Of a stretch of DNA of 64,000 bases, positions 41,044 through 49,697 are shown in pieces (positions within the stretch are counted from its first letter, which is position 1; each line of letters opens with the position of its first letter). The stretch is from contig NZ_SADR02000003.1 in the NCBI RefSeq assembly GCF_004010325.2, positions 247,501-311,500 on the forward strand, given 5' to 3'. This DNA is from Mesorhizobium sp. M00.F.Ca.ET.216.01.1.1. GTDB lineage: Bacteria; Pseudomonadota; Alphaproteobacteria; Rhizobiales; Rhizobiaceae. The notes under the pieces are model-generated. The model saw only the letters and a program-made list of their open reading frames with translations, made no database searches and was not told the origin of the DNA. The position numbers were made by a program, and so were the translations under genes.

Positions 41044-41054
41044 TGGTAATACCA
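41044..41054. promoter_or_regulatory. FCD-GntR-type operator overlapping a putative promoter (carbohydrate ABC operon)
   Basis: TGGTAATACCA, identical to the site at 55550-55560. TTGACG at 41026-41031 is a possible -35 element and the operator covers the region where the -10 element (TAATAC, 15 bases downstream) would be. Binding here would block RNA polymerase, so repression is the expected outcome. Confidence 0.6.
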
Positions 41055-41218
41055 GATCAGGACTGACAAAGCGGATCGAAAGTGAGGGCTGAGATCCATT
41101 TCCGGTCGGGCGAGGAGGCCCAAAACCGGAGCGGTGCCATCACGGGAGGAACTACCAGAGCCGGCCTCGCTGCCGGCTCGCATGACAAGGTAGAATGCGC
41201 ACAAGGGAGGAAATCATT

Positions 41219-42535
41219 ATGCGCAAGACACTGACCAGCGTGCTTGCTGGTATCGGCTTAGTGCTCGCCTGCGGAACGTCGGTTTACGCGCAGGACAAGG
41301 AACTCACCATCTTCTGGGCCGAATGGGATCCGGCCAACTACCTGCAGGAACTCGGCAACGAGTACGAGAAGGAAACCGGCGTCAAGATCACGGTGGAAAC
41401 CACGCCATGGTCCGACTTCCAAACCAAGGCCTTCACCGAGTTCAACGCCCATGGCGACGCCTACGACCTGGTGGTCGGCGACTCGCAATGGCTTGGCGCC
41501 GGCTCGACCGGCGGCCACTATGTCGACCTGACCGACTTCTTCAACAAGCACAAGCTCGGCGACGTGATGGCGCCGGCGACGGTGAAATACTACGCCGAGT
41601 ATCCCGGCAACAGCGGCAAATACTGGGCTATCCCGCTTGAGGGCGATGCGGTCGGCTGGTCCTACCGCAAGGACTGGTTCGAGGACCCCAAGGAAAAGGA
41701 AGCTTTCAAGGCCAAATACGGCTACGATCTCGATGTGCCGAAGGATTTCAAGGCGCTGCGCGACATCGCCGAATTCTTCCACCGGCCAGATCAGAAGAAA
41801 TACGGCATCGCCATTTACACCGACAACTCCTATGACGCGATGGCAATGGGCTTCGAGAACGCGCTGTTCTCCTATGGCGGGGAACTGGGTGACTATTCGA
41901 CCTACAAGGTCGATGGCTTCATCAACTCCGACAAGGCGGTCGCGGCGCTCGACGCCTACAAGGAACTCTACAAGTTCACGCCTCCGGGTTGGGCCAAGGC
42001 GTTCTTCGTCGAGGACAACCAGGCGATCACCGAAAACCTGGCCGCGATGAGCATGAACTATTTCGCGTTCTTCCCCTCGCTGATCAACGAGGCGTCGAAC
42101 CCGAACGCCAAGAACACCGGCTTCTTCGCCAACCCTCCCGGCCCGAACGGCGACCAGTTCGCCGCGCTCGGCGGTCAGGGCATCTCCATCGTGTCCTACT
42201 CGCAAAAGCAGGACGAGGCGATGAAGTTCCTGGAATGGTTCATCAAGGACGAGACCCAGAAGAAGTGGGCGGCACTTGGCGGCTACACCTGCAGTGCCGC
42301 AGTGCTCAAGTCGCCTGAATTCCAGAACGCCACGCCTTACAACAAGGCCTTCTACGAGACCATGTTCAAGGTGAAGGACTTCTGGGCGGTGCCGGAATAC
42401 GCCGAGCTGCTGCAGCAGCTCAACCAGCGCATCTATCCGTACATGATCGGTGGCCAAGGCACCGCCAAGGAGACGCTGGACGCCCTGGCGACCGACTGGA
42501 ACGCGACGTTCAAGAAATACGGCCGCGGCCAATAA
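41219..42535 (+). CDS. carbohydrate ABC transporter substrate-binding protein
   Basis: A 438-residue extracellular solute-binding protein (SBP_bac_1 family). The signal peptide ends near SVYAQDK. The mature protein opens ELTIFWAEWDPANYLQELGNEYEKE, typical of sugar-binding proteins, with EYPGNSGKYWAIPLEGDAVGWSYRKDWF further on (about 120-147, in two parts). The ATG at 41219 follows GGGAGG at 41205-41210. It heads a six-gene transporter operon. Sugar, polyol or a derivative is the likely cargo; the identity is not visible. Confidence 0.92.
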   Translation: MRKTLTSVLAGIGLVLACGTSVYAQDKELTIFWAEWDPANYLQELGNEYEKETGVKITVETTPWSDFQTKAFTEFNAHGDAYDLVVGDSQWLGAGSTGGHYVDLTDFFNKHKLGDVMAPATVKYYAEYPGNSGKYWAIPLEGDAVGWSYRKDWFEDPKEKEAFKAKYGYDLDVPKDFKALRDIAEFFHRPDQKKYGIAIYTDNSYDAMAMGFENALFSYGGELGDYSTYKVDGFINSDKAVAALDAYKELYKFTPPGWAKAFFVEDNQAITENLAAMSMNYFAFFPSLINEASNPNAKNTGFFANPPGPNGDQFAALGGQGISIVSYSQKQDEAMKFLEWFIKDETQKKWAALGGYTCSAAVLKSPEFQNATPYNKAFYETMFKVKDFWAVPEYAELLQQLNQRIYPYMIGGQGTAKETLDALATDWNATFKKYGRGQ

Positions 42536-42547
42536 TCGTCATGCCTC

Positions 42548-42581
42548 ACGGAGGGGGCTTCGTGCCTCCTCCGTTTTATTT
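42548..42581 (+). terminator. hairpin between binding-protein and permease genes
   Basis: ACGGAGG pairs with CCTCCGT, with an inner GGC/GCC pair and a TTCGT loop, followed by TTTATTTT. It begins 13 bases after the binding-protein stop. It can act as a partial terminator, so that the binding protein is made in excess over the membrane parts. Confidence 0.8.
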
Positions 42582-42601
42582 TGTGAAACGGGAGCAGGGT
42601 C

Positions 42602-43507
42602 TTGGCGACCACGATGATCACCACACTGGATAGGTCCTCGCGGGCCGCCGCGCGCGGTCTCAGCGACATTTCGATCCGCAACCTCTTCATCATCCCGACG
42701 ATCCTGTTCCTGATCGTCTTCAACATCTTCCCGCTGATCTATTCGCTGGGCTATTCCTTCACCGATTTCAGGGCGTCGACCAACGCGGCGGCGAATTTCG
42801 TCGGGCTGCAGAACTATCGCGACCTGCTCAACGACCCCTATGTCTGGTCCAACTTCGCCATCACCGCGAAATACGTCATCATCTCCGTTGTCGGCCAATT
42901 GGTCGTCGGCTTCGGCGTGGCCATGCTGCTCAACCGCGACATTCCGCTGAAGGGCCTGCTGACGACGCTCCTGCTGTTGCCGATGATGCTGTCGATGGCG
43001 GTCGTCGGCCTGTTCTGGAAACTGCTCTACGACCCGTCCTTCGGCATCATCAATTATGCGCTCGGCCTCGGCACCTTCGAGTGGCTGTCGGACCCGAAGA
43101 TGGCGCTCTATGCGGTTGCGCTGACCGACATCTGGATGTGGTCGCCCTTCGTCATGCTGTTGTCGCTGGCCGGTCTTTCGGCGGTGCCCAAGCATCTCTA
43201 CGAGGCGGCGGCGATCGACAGGGCAGGGCCGTTCTACACGTTCTTCCGCATCACGCTGCCGCTGGTCGCGCCGATCCTGATGATCGCGGTCATCTTCCGC
43301 ACCATGGAGGCGTTCAAGACCTTCGACCTCGCCTATATCCTGACCAGCCAGCCGACGGCCGAGCTGATCTCGATACGGCTCTACAAGATGGCATTCCAGG
43401 AATGGCAGACAGGGCGCTCCTGCGCGCTCGCCTACATCGTACTGATCATGGTGCTGGCGATCACCAACATCTACGTCAAATACCTCAACAAAGTGAAGGA
43501 GCGCTGA
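42602..43507 (+). CDS. carbohydrate ABC transporter permease, MalF/UgpA type
   Basis: A 301-residue permease with six spans. The first is FIIPTILFLIVFNIFPLIYSLGYSF-like (about 36-60), and the coupling loop is YEAAAIDRAGPFYTFFRITLPLV. The start is taken as TTG at 42602 with GGAG seven bases upstream; ATG at 42614 is the alternative. Compare the next gene, which follows after one base. Confidence 0.92.
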   Translation: MATTMITTLDRSSRAAARGLSDISIRNLFIIPTILFLIVFNIFPLIYSLGYSFTDFRASTNAAANFVGLQNYRDLLNDPYVWSNFAITAKYVIISVVGQLVVGFGVAMLLNRDIPLKGLLTTLLLLPMMLSMAVVGLFWKLLYDPSFGIINYALGLGTFEWLSDPKMALYAVALTDIWMWSPFVMLLSLAGLSAVPKHLYEAAAIDRAGPFYTFFRITLPLVAPILMIAVIFRTMEAFKTFDLAYILTSQPTAELISIRLYKMAFQEWQTGRSCALAYIVLIMVLAITNIYVKYLNKVKER

Positions 43508-43508
43508 G

Positions 43509-44468
43509 ATGGCTGCCGTCCGCACTTCTTCCGAAATCGGCTTCAACCGCGTTGCCATCGTCGCCGTGCTGGTGGTGACGATCATCTTCCTGGCGCCGAT
43601 CTACTGGATCGCCTCGACGGCGTTCAAGCCGCGCAACCTTGCCACCACCATCCCGCCGACGGTGGTTTTCCAGCCGGAGATATCGCCATTCGTCAAGCTG
43701 TTCACCAAGCGCTCGCAACTGCGTAGCCCACCGACGCCGGAGGAGTATGCGGCTGCCCCGTGGTGGGAGCGCGTCGTCTTCAACGGTGGCGAAAAGATCG
43801 TGCGTGACGGCAAGGGCCGGGTGCAGTGGTCCGGCTACCCGAGCCGTTTCATGAACTCGCTGATCGTCGCCATCACTTCGACCATCCTGGCCGTCGGCAT
43901 GGGTACCTTCACCGCCTACGGCTTCTCGCGCTTCAGGGTGAAAGGCGAGGCGGACCTGCTCTTCTTCATCCTGTCGACGCGCATGCTGCCGCCGGTGGTC
44001 GTCGCCATCCCGATGTTCCTGATGTACCGGGCGGTCGGCCTCAACGATTCCCATCTCGGCCTGATCATCCTCTACACCGCCTTCAATCTGTCCTTCTCGG
44101 TCTGGCTGATGAAAGGCTTCATGGACGAGATACCGAAGGAATATGAGGAGGCGGCCCTCGTCGACGGCTACACGCGCATGGAGGCCTTCTTCAAGATCGT
44201 GTTGCCCGAGGCCGCCACCGGCATCGCCGCCACCGCCGTCTTCTGCTTCATCACGGCGTGGAACGAATATGCCTTCGCGCTGATCATGACCAACCGCCGC
44301 GCCCAGACGGCGCCGCCCTTCATCCCCAGCCAGGTCGGCGCCGGCCTGCCTGACTGGACGGTGATTGCCGCCGGAACCTTCCTGTTCCTGTTGCCGGTCG
44401 CGATCTTCACCTTCCTGCTCCGCAACCATCTCCTGCGCGGCATGTCCTTCGGAGCGATCCGCAAATGA
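43509..44468 (+). CDS. carbohydrate ABC transporter permease, MalG/UgpE type, with enlarged first loop
   Basis: A 319-residue permease, about 40 longer than usual. The first span is VAIVAVLVVTIIFLAPIYWI (14-33). The next span starts near residue 115. The periplasmic loop between them is about 80 residues and holds an unusual hydrophilic part, with SPPTPEEYAAAPWWERVVF near 75-93. The coupling loop is YEEAALVDGYTRMEAFFKIVLP. Its stop overlaps the start of the small membrane protein gene as ATGA. Confidence 0.91.
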   Translation: MAAVRTSSEIGFNRVAIVAVLVVTIIFLAPIYWIASTAFKPRNLATTIPPTVVFQPEISPFVKLFTKRSQLRSPPTPEEYAAAPWWERVVFNGGEKIVRDGKGRVQWSGYPSRFMNSLIVAITSTILAVGMGTFTAYGFSRFRVKGEADLLFFILSTRMLPPVVVAIPMFLMYRAVGLNDSHLGLIILYTAFNLSFSVWLMKGFMDEIPKEYEEAALVDGYTRMEAFFKIVLPEAATGIAATAVFCFITAWNEYAFALIMTNRRAQTAPPFIPSQVGAGLPDWTVIAAGTFLFLLPVAIFTFLLRNHLLRGMSFGAIRK

Positions 44469-44698
44469 GCTTTCGCGCCATCAACCAGAAATATCTCGAA
44501 CCGGGCAGCCAGGTGCTGATGGTGCTCGGCATCATCGCGCTCTGCCAACCCTGGAACATGCTACTACACAGCTACGGCGTCACCATTATCCTGATCGGCC
44601 TGATCGGCTTCAACGTCACTTCGAAGATCGCGCCGGACGAAGAGGCCGGCACCGGGCAAACAGGAGACCTGGCGCGAAATCCGGGAGCACAGCATTGA
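44465..44698 (+). CDS. small membrane protein within the carbohydrate ABC operon
   Basis: A 77-residue protein with two hydrophobic segments, VLMVLGIIALCQPWNMLL (about 18-35) and GVTIILIGLIGFNVTS (about 38-53), and a hydrophilic acidic tail. It has four-base overlaps on both sides (ATGA with the upstream permease, TTGA with the downstream ATPase), so its translation is tied to both. I do not recognise a family. Some rhizobial polyol transporters (the glp type) encode a small membrane protein at a similar place. It may be an accessory transporter subunit. Confidence 0.75.
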   Translation: MSFRAINQKYLEPGSQVLMVLGIIALCQPWNMLLHSYGVTIILIGLIGFNVTSKIAPDEEAGTGQTGDLARNPGAQH

Positions 44699-45798
44699 CC
44701 CAGATCGAGCTTCGCGGCGTCCAGAAATATTTCGGCGCCGTCCAGGTCATCAAGGACCTCAATCTCAAGATCGACGACAACGAGTTCATCGTGCTGCTCG
44801 GTCAGTCGGGCTGCGGCAAGACGACGACGCTGCGGGCCATAGCCGGGCTGGAGACGATCGACGGCGGCGACATCCTCATCGACGGCAAACCGGTGCAGCA
44901 TCTCAAGGCCGCCGACCGCGACATCGCCATGGTCTTCCAATCGTTCTCGCTCTATCCGCATATGAGCGTCTACGAGAACGTCGCCTTCCCGCTGAGGGCG
45001 ACACGCAAGAGCAGGGCGGAGATCGATAGCGAGGTGCGCTCTGTCGCCAAGACGCTGCAGATCACCGATCTCCTCGAAAAGAAGCCATCGGCGCTCTCCG
45101 GTGGCGACATGCAGCGCGTGGCCATCGGCCGGGCGCTGGTGCGGCGGCCGAAGGCGATGCTGATGGACGAGCCGATCGGCGCGCTCGATGCCAAGCTGCG
45201 CGAGGAGATGCGAGCCGAAATCAAGCGCCTGCACATCAAGCAGGGCTCGACCAGCATTTATGTCACCCACGACCAGATCGAGGCGATGAGCCTCGCCGAC
45301 CGCATCGTCATCATGCATGAGGGCGTGCTGCAGCAGGTCGGCTCGCCGGACGAGGTCTACTCGCACCCGGCCAACCTGTTTGTTGCGCAGTTCGTTGGCA
45401 GCCCGGTGATGAACGTCGCCGAGGCGTCGGTGACCGAGAAAGCCGCGTCGGCATCGGTCACGGTCGGCGGAGCCGCCGCCGGCTTCGAATTTCCGCGCGC
45501 ATTGTTGTCGAAGCTCAACGGCCATGCCAGCGGTCAGCTTGCACTCGGCATCCGGCCGGAAGGCGTCATCGTTCGTCGCGAGGCGGCGGAAGGGTTCTTG
45601 CCGGTCGAGACCAAGATCGTCGAGCCGCTTGGATCCTTCGACATCGTCGACCTCATGGTCGGCTCCAAGATGCTGCGCGCACGCACCAAGAGCGGCTTCG
45701 TCAGCGGGCCGGGCGAAAAGGTTTTCGCCAGGATCGACCCGGCCCAGGCGCATTTCTTCGATACGGCGAGCGGCAGATCGCTGGGGGTGAGACTGTGA
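44695..45798 (+). CDS. carbohydrate ABC transporter ATP-binding protein (UgpC/MalK type), first copy
   Basis: A 367-residue ATPase. Walker A is GQSGCGKTT (36-44), the Q-loop is at FQSFSLYPHM, the signature is LSGGDMQR (D in place of the usual Q), Walker B is MLMDEPIGALD and the switch His is in YVTHDQ. A TOBE domain (about 280-360) follows. The start is TTG at 44695, overlapping the upstream stop; no in-frame ATG lies close enough to give a complete fold. It pairs with a different ATPase encoded downstream. Confidence 0.92.
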   Translation: MTQIELRGVQKYFGAVQVIKDLNLKIDDNEFIVLLGQSGCGKTTTLRAIAGLETIDGGDILIDGKPVQHLKAADRDIAMVFQSFSLYPHMSVYENVAFPLRATRKSRAEIDSEVRSVAKTLQITDLLEKKPSALSGGDMQRVAIGRALVRRPKAMLMDEPIGALDAKLREEMRAEIKRLHIKQGSTSIYVTHDQIEAMSLADRIVIMHEGVLQQVGSPDEVYSHPANLFVAQFVGSPVMNVAEASVTEKAASASVTVGGAAAGFEFPRALLSKLNGHASGQLALGIRPEGVIVRREAAEGFLPVETKIVEPLGSFDIVDLMVGSKMLRARTKSGFVSGPGEKVFARIDPAQAHFFDTASGRSLGVRL

Positions 45799-45844
45799 TG
45801 GCGCTTTCCAACGCTTCAAAGAACCGGGCGGAGGCGCGCTGACC

Positions 45845-46930
45845 ATGGCCCATATCCAGCTCAAGAACGTCTCAAAGAAGTTCGGCAACCACACCGCGCT
45901 GACCGGGCTCGATCTCGACATCGCCGATGGCGAGTTCTTCGTCCTGCTCGGCGAGACCGGCGCCGGCAAGACGACGACGCTGCGCATGATCGCCGGCCTG
46001 GAAAAGCCGACCGAGGGCCAGGTCTTCATCGATGGCGTCGACGTCGCCGACTGGGGTGCCGCCGAGCGCGACGTGGCACTGGTGCTGCAGCAATATTCGC
46101 TCTATCCGCGCTACACAGTGCGCGAAAACCTCGAATTTCCGCTGAAGCCGAAGATCCGCCGGCTGCCCGACGCCGAGATCAAGGACCGCGTCGACCGCGC
46201 CGCCAGGACGCTGCGCATCGAGCATCTGCTTGACCGCAAGACCGACCGGCTTTCGGGCGGCGAGATGCAACGCGTCTCCATCGGCCGCGCCATCGTGCGC
46301 AAGCCGCGCGTGTTCCTGATGGACGAGCCGCTGTCGGCGCTCGACGCCAAATTGCGCGAGGCGCTCCGCACCGAGCTGAAAAACCTGCAGATGCAGCTCG
46401 GCGCCACCTTCCTGTTCGTCACGCACGACCAGATTGAGGCGATGTCGATGGGCGACAAGGTCGGCGTGCTCAATCATGGCCGCATCGTGCAGACCGGCAC
46501 GCCGCACGAGATCTACAACAATCCGCGCGACACCTATGTGGCGAGCTTCGTCGGCTCGCCGCCGATGAACCTCATCGACGGCAGACTGGTCGACGGCCGT
46601 GCGGTGATGGCGCCGCTGAATTTCGAACTGCCGTTTTCGGGGGGAGCCAAGACGGGCGGTGCGACCGACGGTCGCCCGCTCGTCTTCGGTATTCGTCCCG
46701 AGGATGTCTATCTCGAGACCGGTGCACCGGTGGAGGCGCGTGTCCACGATGTCGAGAACCACGGCGTCGAAAAAATCCTGACACTGCGGGTCGGCGATAC
46801 GATGCTGCGCGCCACGGTGCCGGCCAGGACCGACGTCGAGATCGAGCAGCCGGTGCGCTTTGCCTGGAACCCGGACAAGGTGGTGCTGTTCGACAAGGGC
46901 AGCGGCGTCAGCTTGCGGCACGCCGGATAA
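45845..46930 (+). CDS. carbohydrate ABC transporter ATP-binding protein (UgpC/MalK type), second copy
   Basis: A 361-residue ATPase with Walker A GETGAGKTT (36-44), Q-loop at LQQYSLYPRY, signature LSGGEMQR, Walker B FLMDEPLSALD and switch His in FVTHDQ. The TOBE domain starts near residue 235. The sequence differs clearly from the upstream ATPase, so the transporter probably uses a heterodimer rather than two copies of one subunit. The gene ends the operon, 12 bases from the convergent AraC gene. Confidence 0.93.
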   Translation: MAHIQLKNVSKKFGNHTALTGLDLDIADGEFFVLLGETGAGKTTTLRMIAGLEKPTEGQVFIDGVDVADWGAAERDVALVLQQYSLYPRYTVRENLEFPLKPKIRRLPDAEIKDRVDRAARTLRIEHLLDRKTDRLSGGEMQRVSIGRAIVRKPRVFLMDEPLSALDAKLREALRTELKNLQMQLGATFLFVTHDQIEAMSMGDKVGVLNHGRIVQTGTPHEIYNNPRDTYVASFVGSPPMNLIDGRLVDGRAVMAPLNFELPFSGGAKTGGATDGRPLVFGIRPEDVYLETGAPVEARVHDVENHGVEKILTLRVGDTMLRATVPARTDVEIEQPVRFAWNPDKVVLFDKGSGVSLRHAG

Positions 46931-46942
46931 GGTTGCAAAGGC

Positions 46943-47914
46943 TTAGCCGGCCTGGCGGATCTCGACCTGTTCCTCGGCGCGGAGATGGCTGGGGGCCGAG
47001 CCGATGACGCGCTTGAAGGCGCGGCTGAAGGATGCGTCGGATTCGTAGCCCAAACGTGCGGCGACAACGGAGATTTTCAGCCGGTCGCGGACCAGCCATT
47101 GCCGCGCCTGATGCATTCTCACCTGGGTGACATATTTTGCCGGCGTTTCGCCGACGATCGTCGCGAAGCGTTCCGCGAAACCCGATCGCGAGGCGCCCAT
47201 CATCCTGGCCAGGGTTTCGACCGTCCAGTCGCGGTCCGGTTCGAGATGGATCGCGGCCAGCACCCGCCCGATCTCGCGGTCTCTCACCGCCGCGATCCAT
47301 CCTGACGAGTCGCCGCAGCCGCGCTCGACCCATGAGCGGATGACGGTGGCGGCCAGCACATCGGCAAGCCGTGCGAGGATGCCGCCGGACCCGACGCGCT
47401 CCATCGTCACTTCGCGCGCCATGGCCTCCAGCAAATGCGGGATGCCCGGTTCATAGGCTTCCAGCTCGTGCGCGCGCATCACATCCGGCATCATGCCGAG
47501 CAATGGGTGCAAGCCGTCGAGATTGAAATACATGCTGCCGAAAAACAGCAGGGTTCCCGGCCGGCAGCCTTCGTTGGACATGCAGTAGACGCCCTTGCAG
47601 ACCTCTGCGACTTCATAGCCCTGGATCGGCGAAGCCTCGACGCCTGGCTCGCTGGCCAGGACGTGTGCGGCGCCGCGTGGCAGCAGCACCGCATCGCCCG
47701 CCTTGAGCTCCACCCATTCGCCGGAGGGCTGCAGCAGCCAGCACCCCTTGCGGCCGATGAAATGAAACCGCGCTGCCGCCTGGGCCGGAAACTGGAGGCC
47801 CCAGGGCTCCTGCAGTTCGCAGCGGCCATACTCGACGCCGTCGAGCCGCAACCCGCGCAATATGTCGGTCAGCGGATCGCCGGTGATTGGAAGTTTGGAC
47901 GAATGATCAAGCAT
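46943..47914 (-). CDS. AraC family transcriptional regulator with N-terminal cupin
   Basis: A 323-residue regulator with an AraC-binding-like cupin (LTDILRGLRLDG at the start, GDAVLLPRGAAHVL near 77-90) and a C-terminal AraC domain with WTVETLARMMGASRSGF and ISVVAARLGYESDASFSRAF. It is closely similar in layout to the regulator at 2461-3438. It is divergent from an MFS transporter gene, and a 13-base direct repeat in the shared promoter suits an AraC protein. It probably controls the transporter. Confidence 0.9.
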   Translation of the reverse strand: MLDHSSKLPITGDPLTDILRGLRLDGVEYGRCELQEPWGLQFPAQAAARFHFIGRKGCWLLQPSGEWVELKAGDAVLLPRGAAHVLASEPGVEASPIQGYEVAEVCKGVYCMSNEGCRPGTLLFFGSMYFNLDGLHPLLGMMPDVMRAHELEAYEPGIPHLLEAMAREVTMERVGSGGILARLADVLAATVIRSWVERGCGDSSGWIAAVRDREIGRVLAAIHLEPDRDWTVETLARMMGASRSGFAERFATIVGETPAKYVTQVRMHQARQWLVRDRLKISVVAARLGYESDASFSRAFKRVIGSAPSHLRAEEQVEIRQAG

Positions 47915-47955
47915 AATGGTGTTTCTAGCATGGAAACTCCAGACGGTCACTCCCT

Positions 47956-47986
47956 ATGTTGCACTGCAGTCAAATGTTGCGCTGCA
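47956..47986. promoter_or_regulatory. tandem direct repeat, candidate AraC operator
   Basis: ATGTTGCACTGCA (47956-47968) and ATGTTGCGCTGCA (47974-47986) match at 12 of 13 bases with an 18-base period. They lie between the divergent AraC gene (start 47914) and the MFS gene (start 48003). AraC proteins commonly bind directly repeated half-sites spaced one and a half to two helical turns apart. Confidence 0.65.
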
Positions 47987-48002
47987 AACAGACCGGAGAT
48001 CC

Positions 48003-49223
48003 ATGATGACCGAACCCGCGACTGGCGTCATCGACGCCGCTGTTCTCGATCCCTCGGAAACCGGCGAAAGAGCCGAGCCGGCGTGGGGGGCGGTCCTATC
48101 CCTCGCGCTCGGTGTGTTCGGGTTGGTGACCGCGGAGTTTTTGCCTGCCAGCCTGCTGACGCCGCTTGCATACGATCTCGGTGTCACCGAAGGCACGGCC
48201 GGGCAAGCGGTGACGGCGACGGCCGTGGTCGGGGCGATCGCGGCGCCGACTATGGCCATCGTCACCAAGCGGCTGGACCGCCGGCTGGTCATGTGGGGCC
48301 TTACGGTGCTCTTGATCGTCTCGAACCTGCTGGCGGCGTTCGCGTCTTCGCTTTCCGTTCTCCTGATCGCCCGCGTCGCGCTCGGGATCAGCCTCGGTGG
48401 CTTCTGGTCGATGTCGGCGGCCATGGCGATGCGGCTGGTTCCGATGCGGCTGATGCCGCGCGCCATGTCGATCATCCTTACCGGCGTTTCGATCGCGACC
48501 GTCTGCGCGGCCCCGGTCGGCGCCTATGTCGGCGACATCTGGGGATGGCGAACAGCTTTCATGCTCGCAGCCGTCGTCGGCGCTCTGGCGCTCCTGGTGC
48601 AGGTTGCCACCATTCCAAGGCTGCCGCCGGCTGGCATCGCAAGTTTCCGTACCCTGGTGGAGGTGATGAAGCGGCCGATGATCCGGGTTGCACTTCTGGT
48701 GGTGCTGTTGGTCGCCTCGGGACATTTTGCCGGCTTCACCTATGTCCGGCCGTTCCTTGAGAAGGTTCCGGCACTAAAAATCGAGACGATCTCGCTTGTG
48801 TTGCTCGCTTACGGCATTGGTGGCTTTTTCGGCAATCTAGCCGGTGGGTTCATGGCTGAACGCAGCCTCAAGACGGCCGTGGGTCTGGCGCCTCTGCTGA
48901 TCGCTGTCGCAGCCCTCTTGCTGCTGGTAGTCGGGGCGTCACCCGTGATGGCGGCAATAGCGGTCGCAGCCTGGGGTTTTGCCTTCGGCGCGGTGCCGGT
49001 CGGACTGCAGACCTGGCTGGTGCGAGCCGCCCCCGACCAGGCCGAAAGCGCCGGTGGGCTGATGGTCGCGACGTTCCAGGTGGCCATTGCACTCGGTGCC
49101 GTTTTCGGCGGCCTGCTGGTCGATCATGCCGGCGTTGCCAGCGCCTTTGCCTATTGCGGAACGGCGACGTTGCTGGCCGCATTGGTGGCGTTCGTCCTTG
49201 GCCCCAGGTCAGCGGAGAGTTGA
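48003..49223 (+). CDS. MFS transporter (DHA1-type efflux)
   Basis: A 406-residue protein with twelve predicted spans. The first is VLSLALGVFGLVTAEFLPASLL, and the motif A-like loop is TKRLDRRLVMWG; LGISLGGFWSMSAAMAMRLVP is typical of the arabinose-efflux/purine-efflux branch of DHA1. GGAG precedes the two ATG codons at 48003 and 48006, and either can be the start. The divergent AraC regulator likely induces it in response to its substrate, which is unknown. Confidence 0.9.
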   Translation: MMTEPATGVIDAAVLDPSETGERAEPAWGAVLSLALGVFGLVTAEFLPASLLTPLAYDLGVTEGTAGQAVTATAVVGAIAAPTMAIVTKRLDRRLVMWGLTVLLIVSNLLAAFASSLSVLLIARVALGISLGGFWSMSAAMAMRLVPMRLMPRAMSIILTGVSIATVCAAPVGAYVGDIWGWRTAFMLAAVVGALALLVQVATIPRLPPAGIASFRTLVEVMKRPMIRVALLVVLLVASGHFAGFTYVRPFLEKVPALKIETISLVLLAYGIGGFFGNLAGGFMAERSLKTAVGLAPLLIAVAALLLLVVGASPVMAAIAVAAWGFAFGAVPVGLQTWLVRAAPDQAESAGGLMVATFQVAIALGAVFGGLLVDHAGVASAFAYCGTATLLAALVAFVLGPRSAES

Positions 49224-49229
49224 AAACTG

Positions 49230-49577
49230 TCAGGCCGCGCGACCGTCGAAGTCGACGATCGGCACAGCGGTCAGGTCAAGGCCGTCCAGGCAATGGATGT
49301 TGACATAGGCGCTTCGTTCACTCCCCTCGCTGACGTCCTCGGCGAAGGGATGGATGCCGCAGGTCCGGCAGAAGCGGTGGGCGATGACATGGCTACCGAA
49401 CGTGTACTGACCAAGATCGTCGCCCCAGGCAAGCAGCCGCAATTTGCTATGCGGCACGGCCCATAGCAGTGCGCCCTTGCGCGAGCAGATCGAGCAATTG
49501 CATCGGACGGCTCCGGTCAACTCGCCTTCGACCTCGAAGGCGACCTTGCCGCAGTGGCAGCTGCCTTTATAGAGCAT
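49230..49577 (-). CDS. GFA family protein (CENP-V/GFA zinc domain)
   Basis: A 115-residue zinc protein. Metal-binding cysteines are C7 and C9 (SCHCG), C26, C28 and C31 (CNCSIC), and C70 and C73 (CRTCG). The family includes glutathione-dependent formaldehyde-activating enzyme, but most members have no confirmed reaction, so no activity is assigned. The ATG at 49577 has GGAGGAG upstream. The gene converges on the MFS gene with six bases between the stops. Confidence 0.88.
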   Translation of the reverse strand: MLYKGSCHCGKVAFEVEGELTGAVRCNCSICSRKGALLWAVPHSKLRLLAWGDDLGQYTFGSHVIAHRFCRTCGIHPFAEDVSEGSERSAYVNIHCLDGLDLTAVPIVDFDGRAA

Positions 49578-49697
49578 CGGGTCTCCTCCTTCGGTTTCGG
49601 CAGGGGTGCAAATCCTGCAATGCCGGGTTATGTCTGTGCAGCCCGCATTAGCCGCTACCTCTAAGACGCGGCAGGCGTCCGGAGTCCGACACCGAAG

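Noticed and set aside
42602..42614. Choice of ATG at 42614 as the permease start
   Set aside because: Not excluded, but GGAG is seven bases from the TTG at 42602 and nineteen from the ATG, so TTG is preferred.
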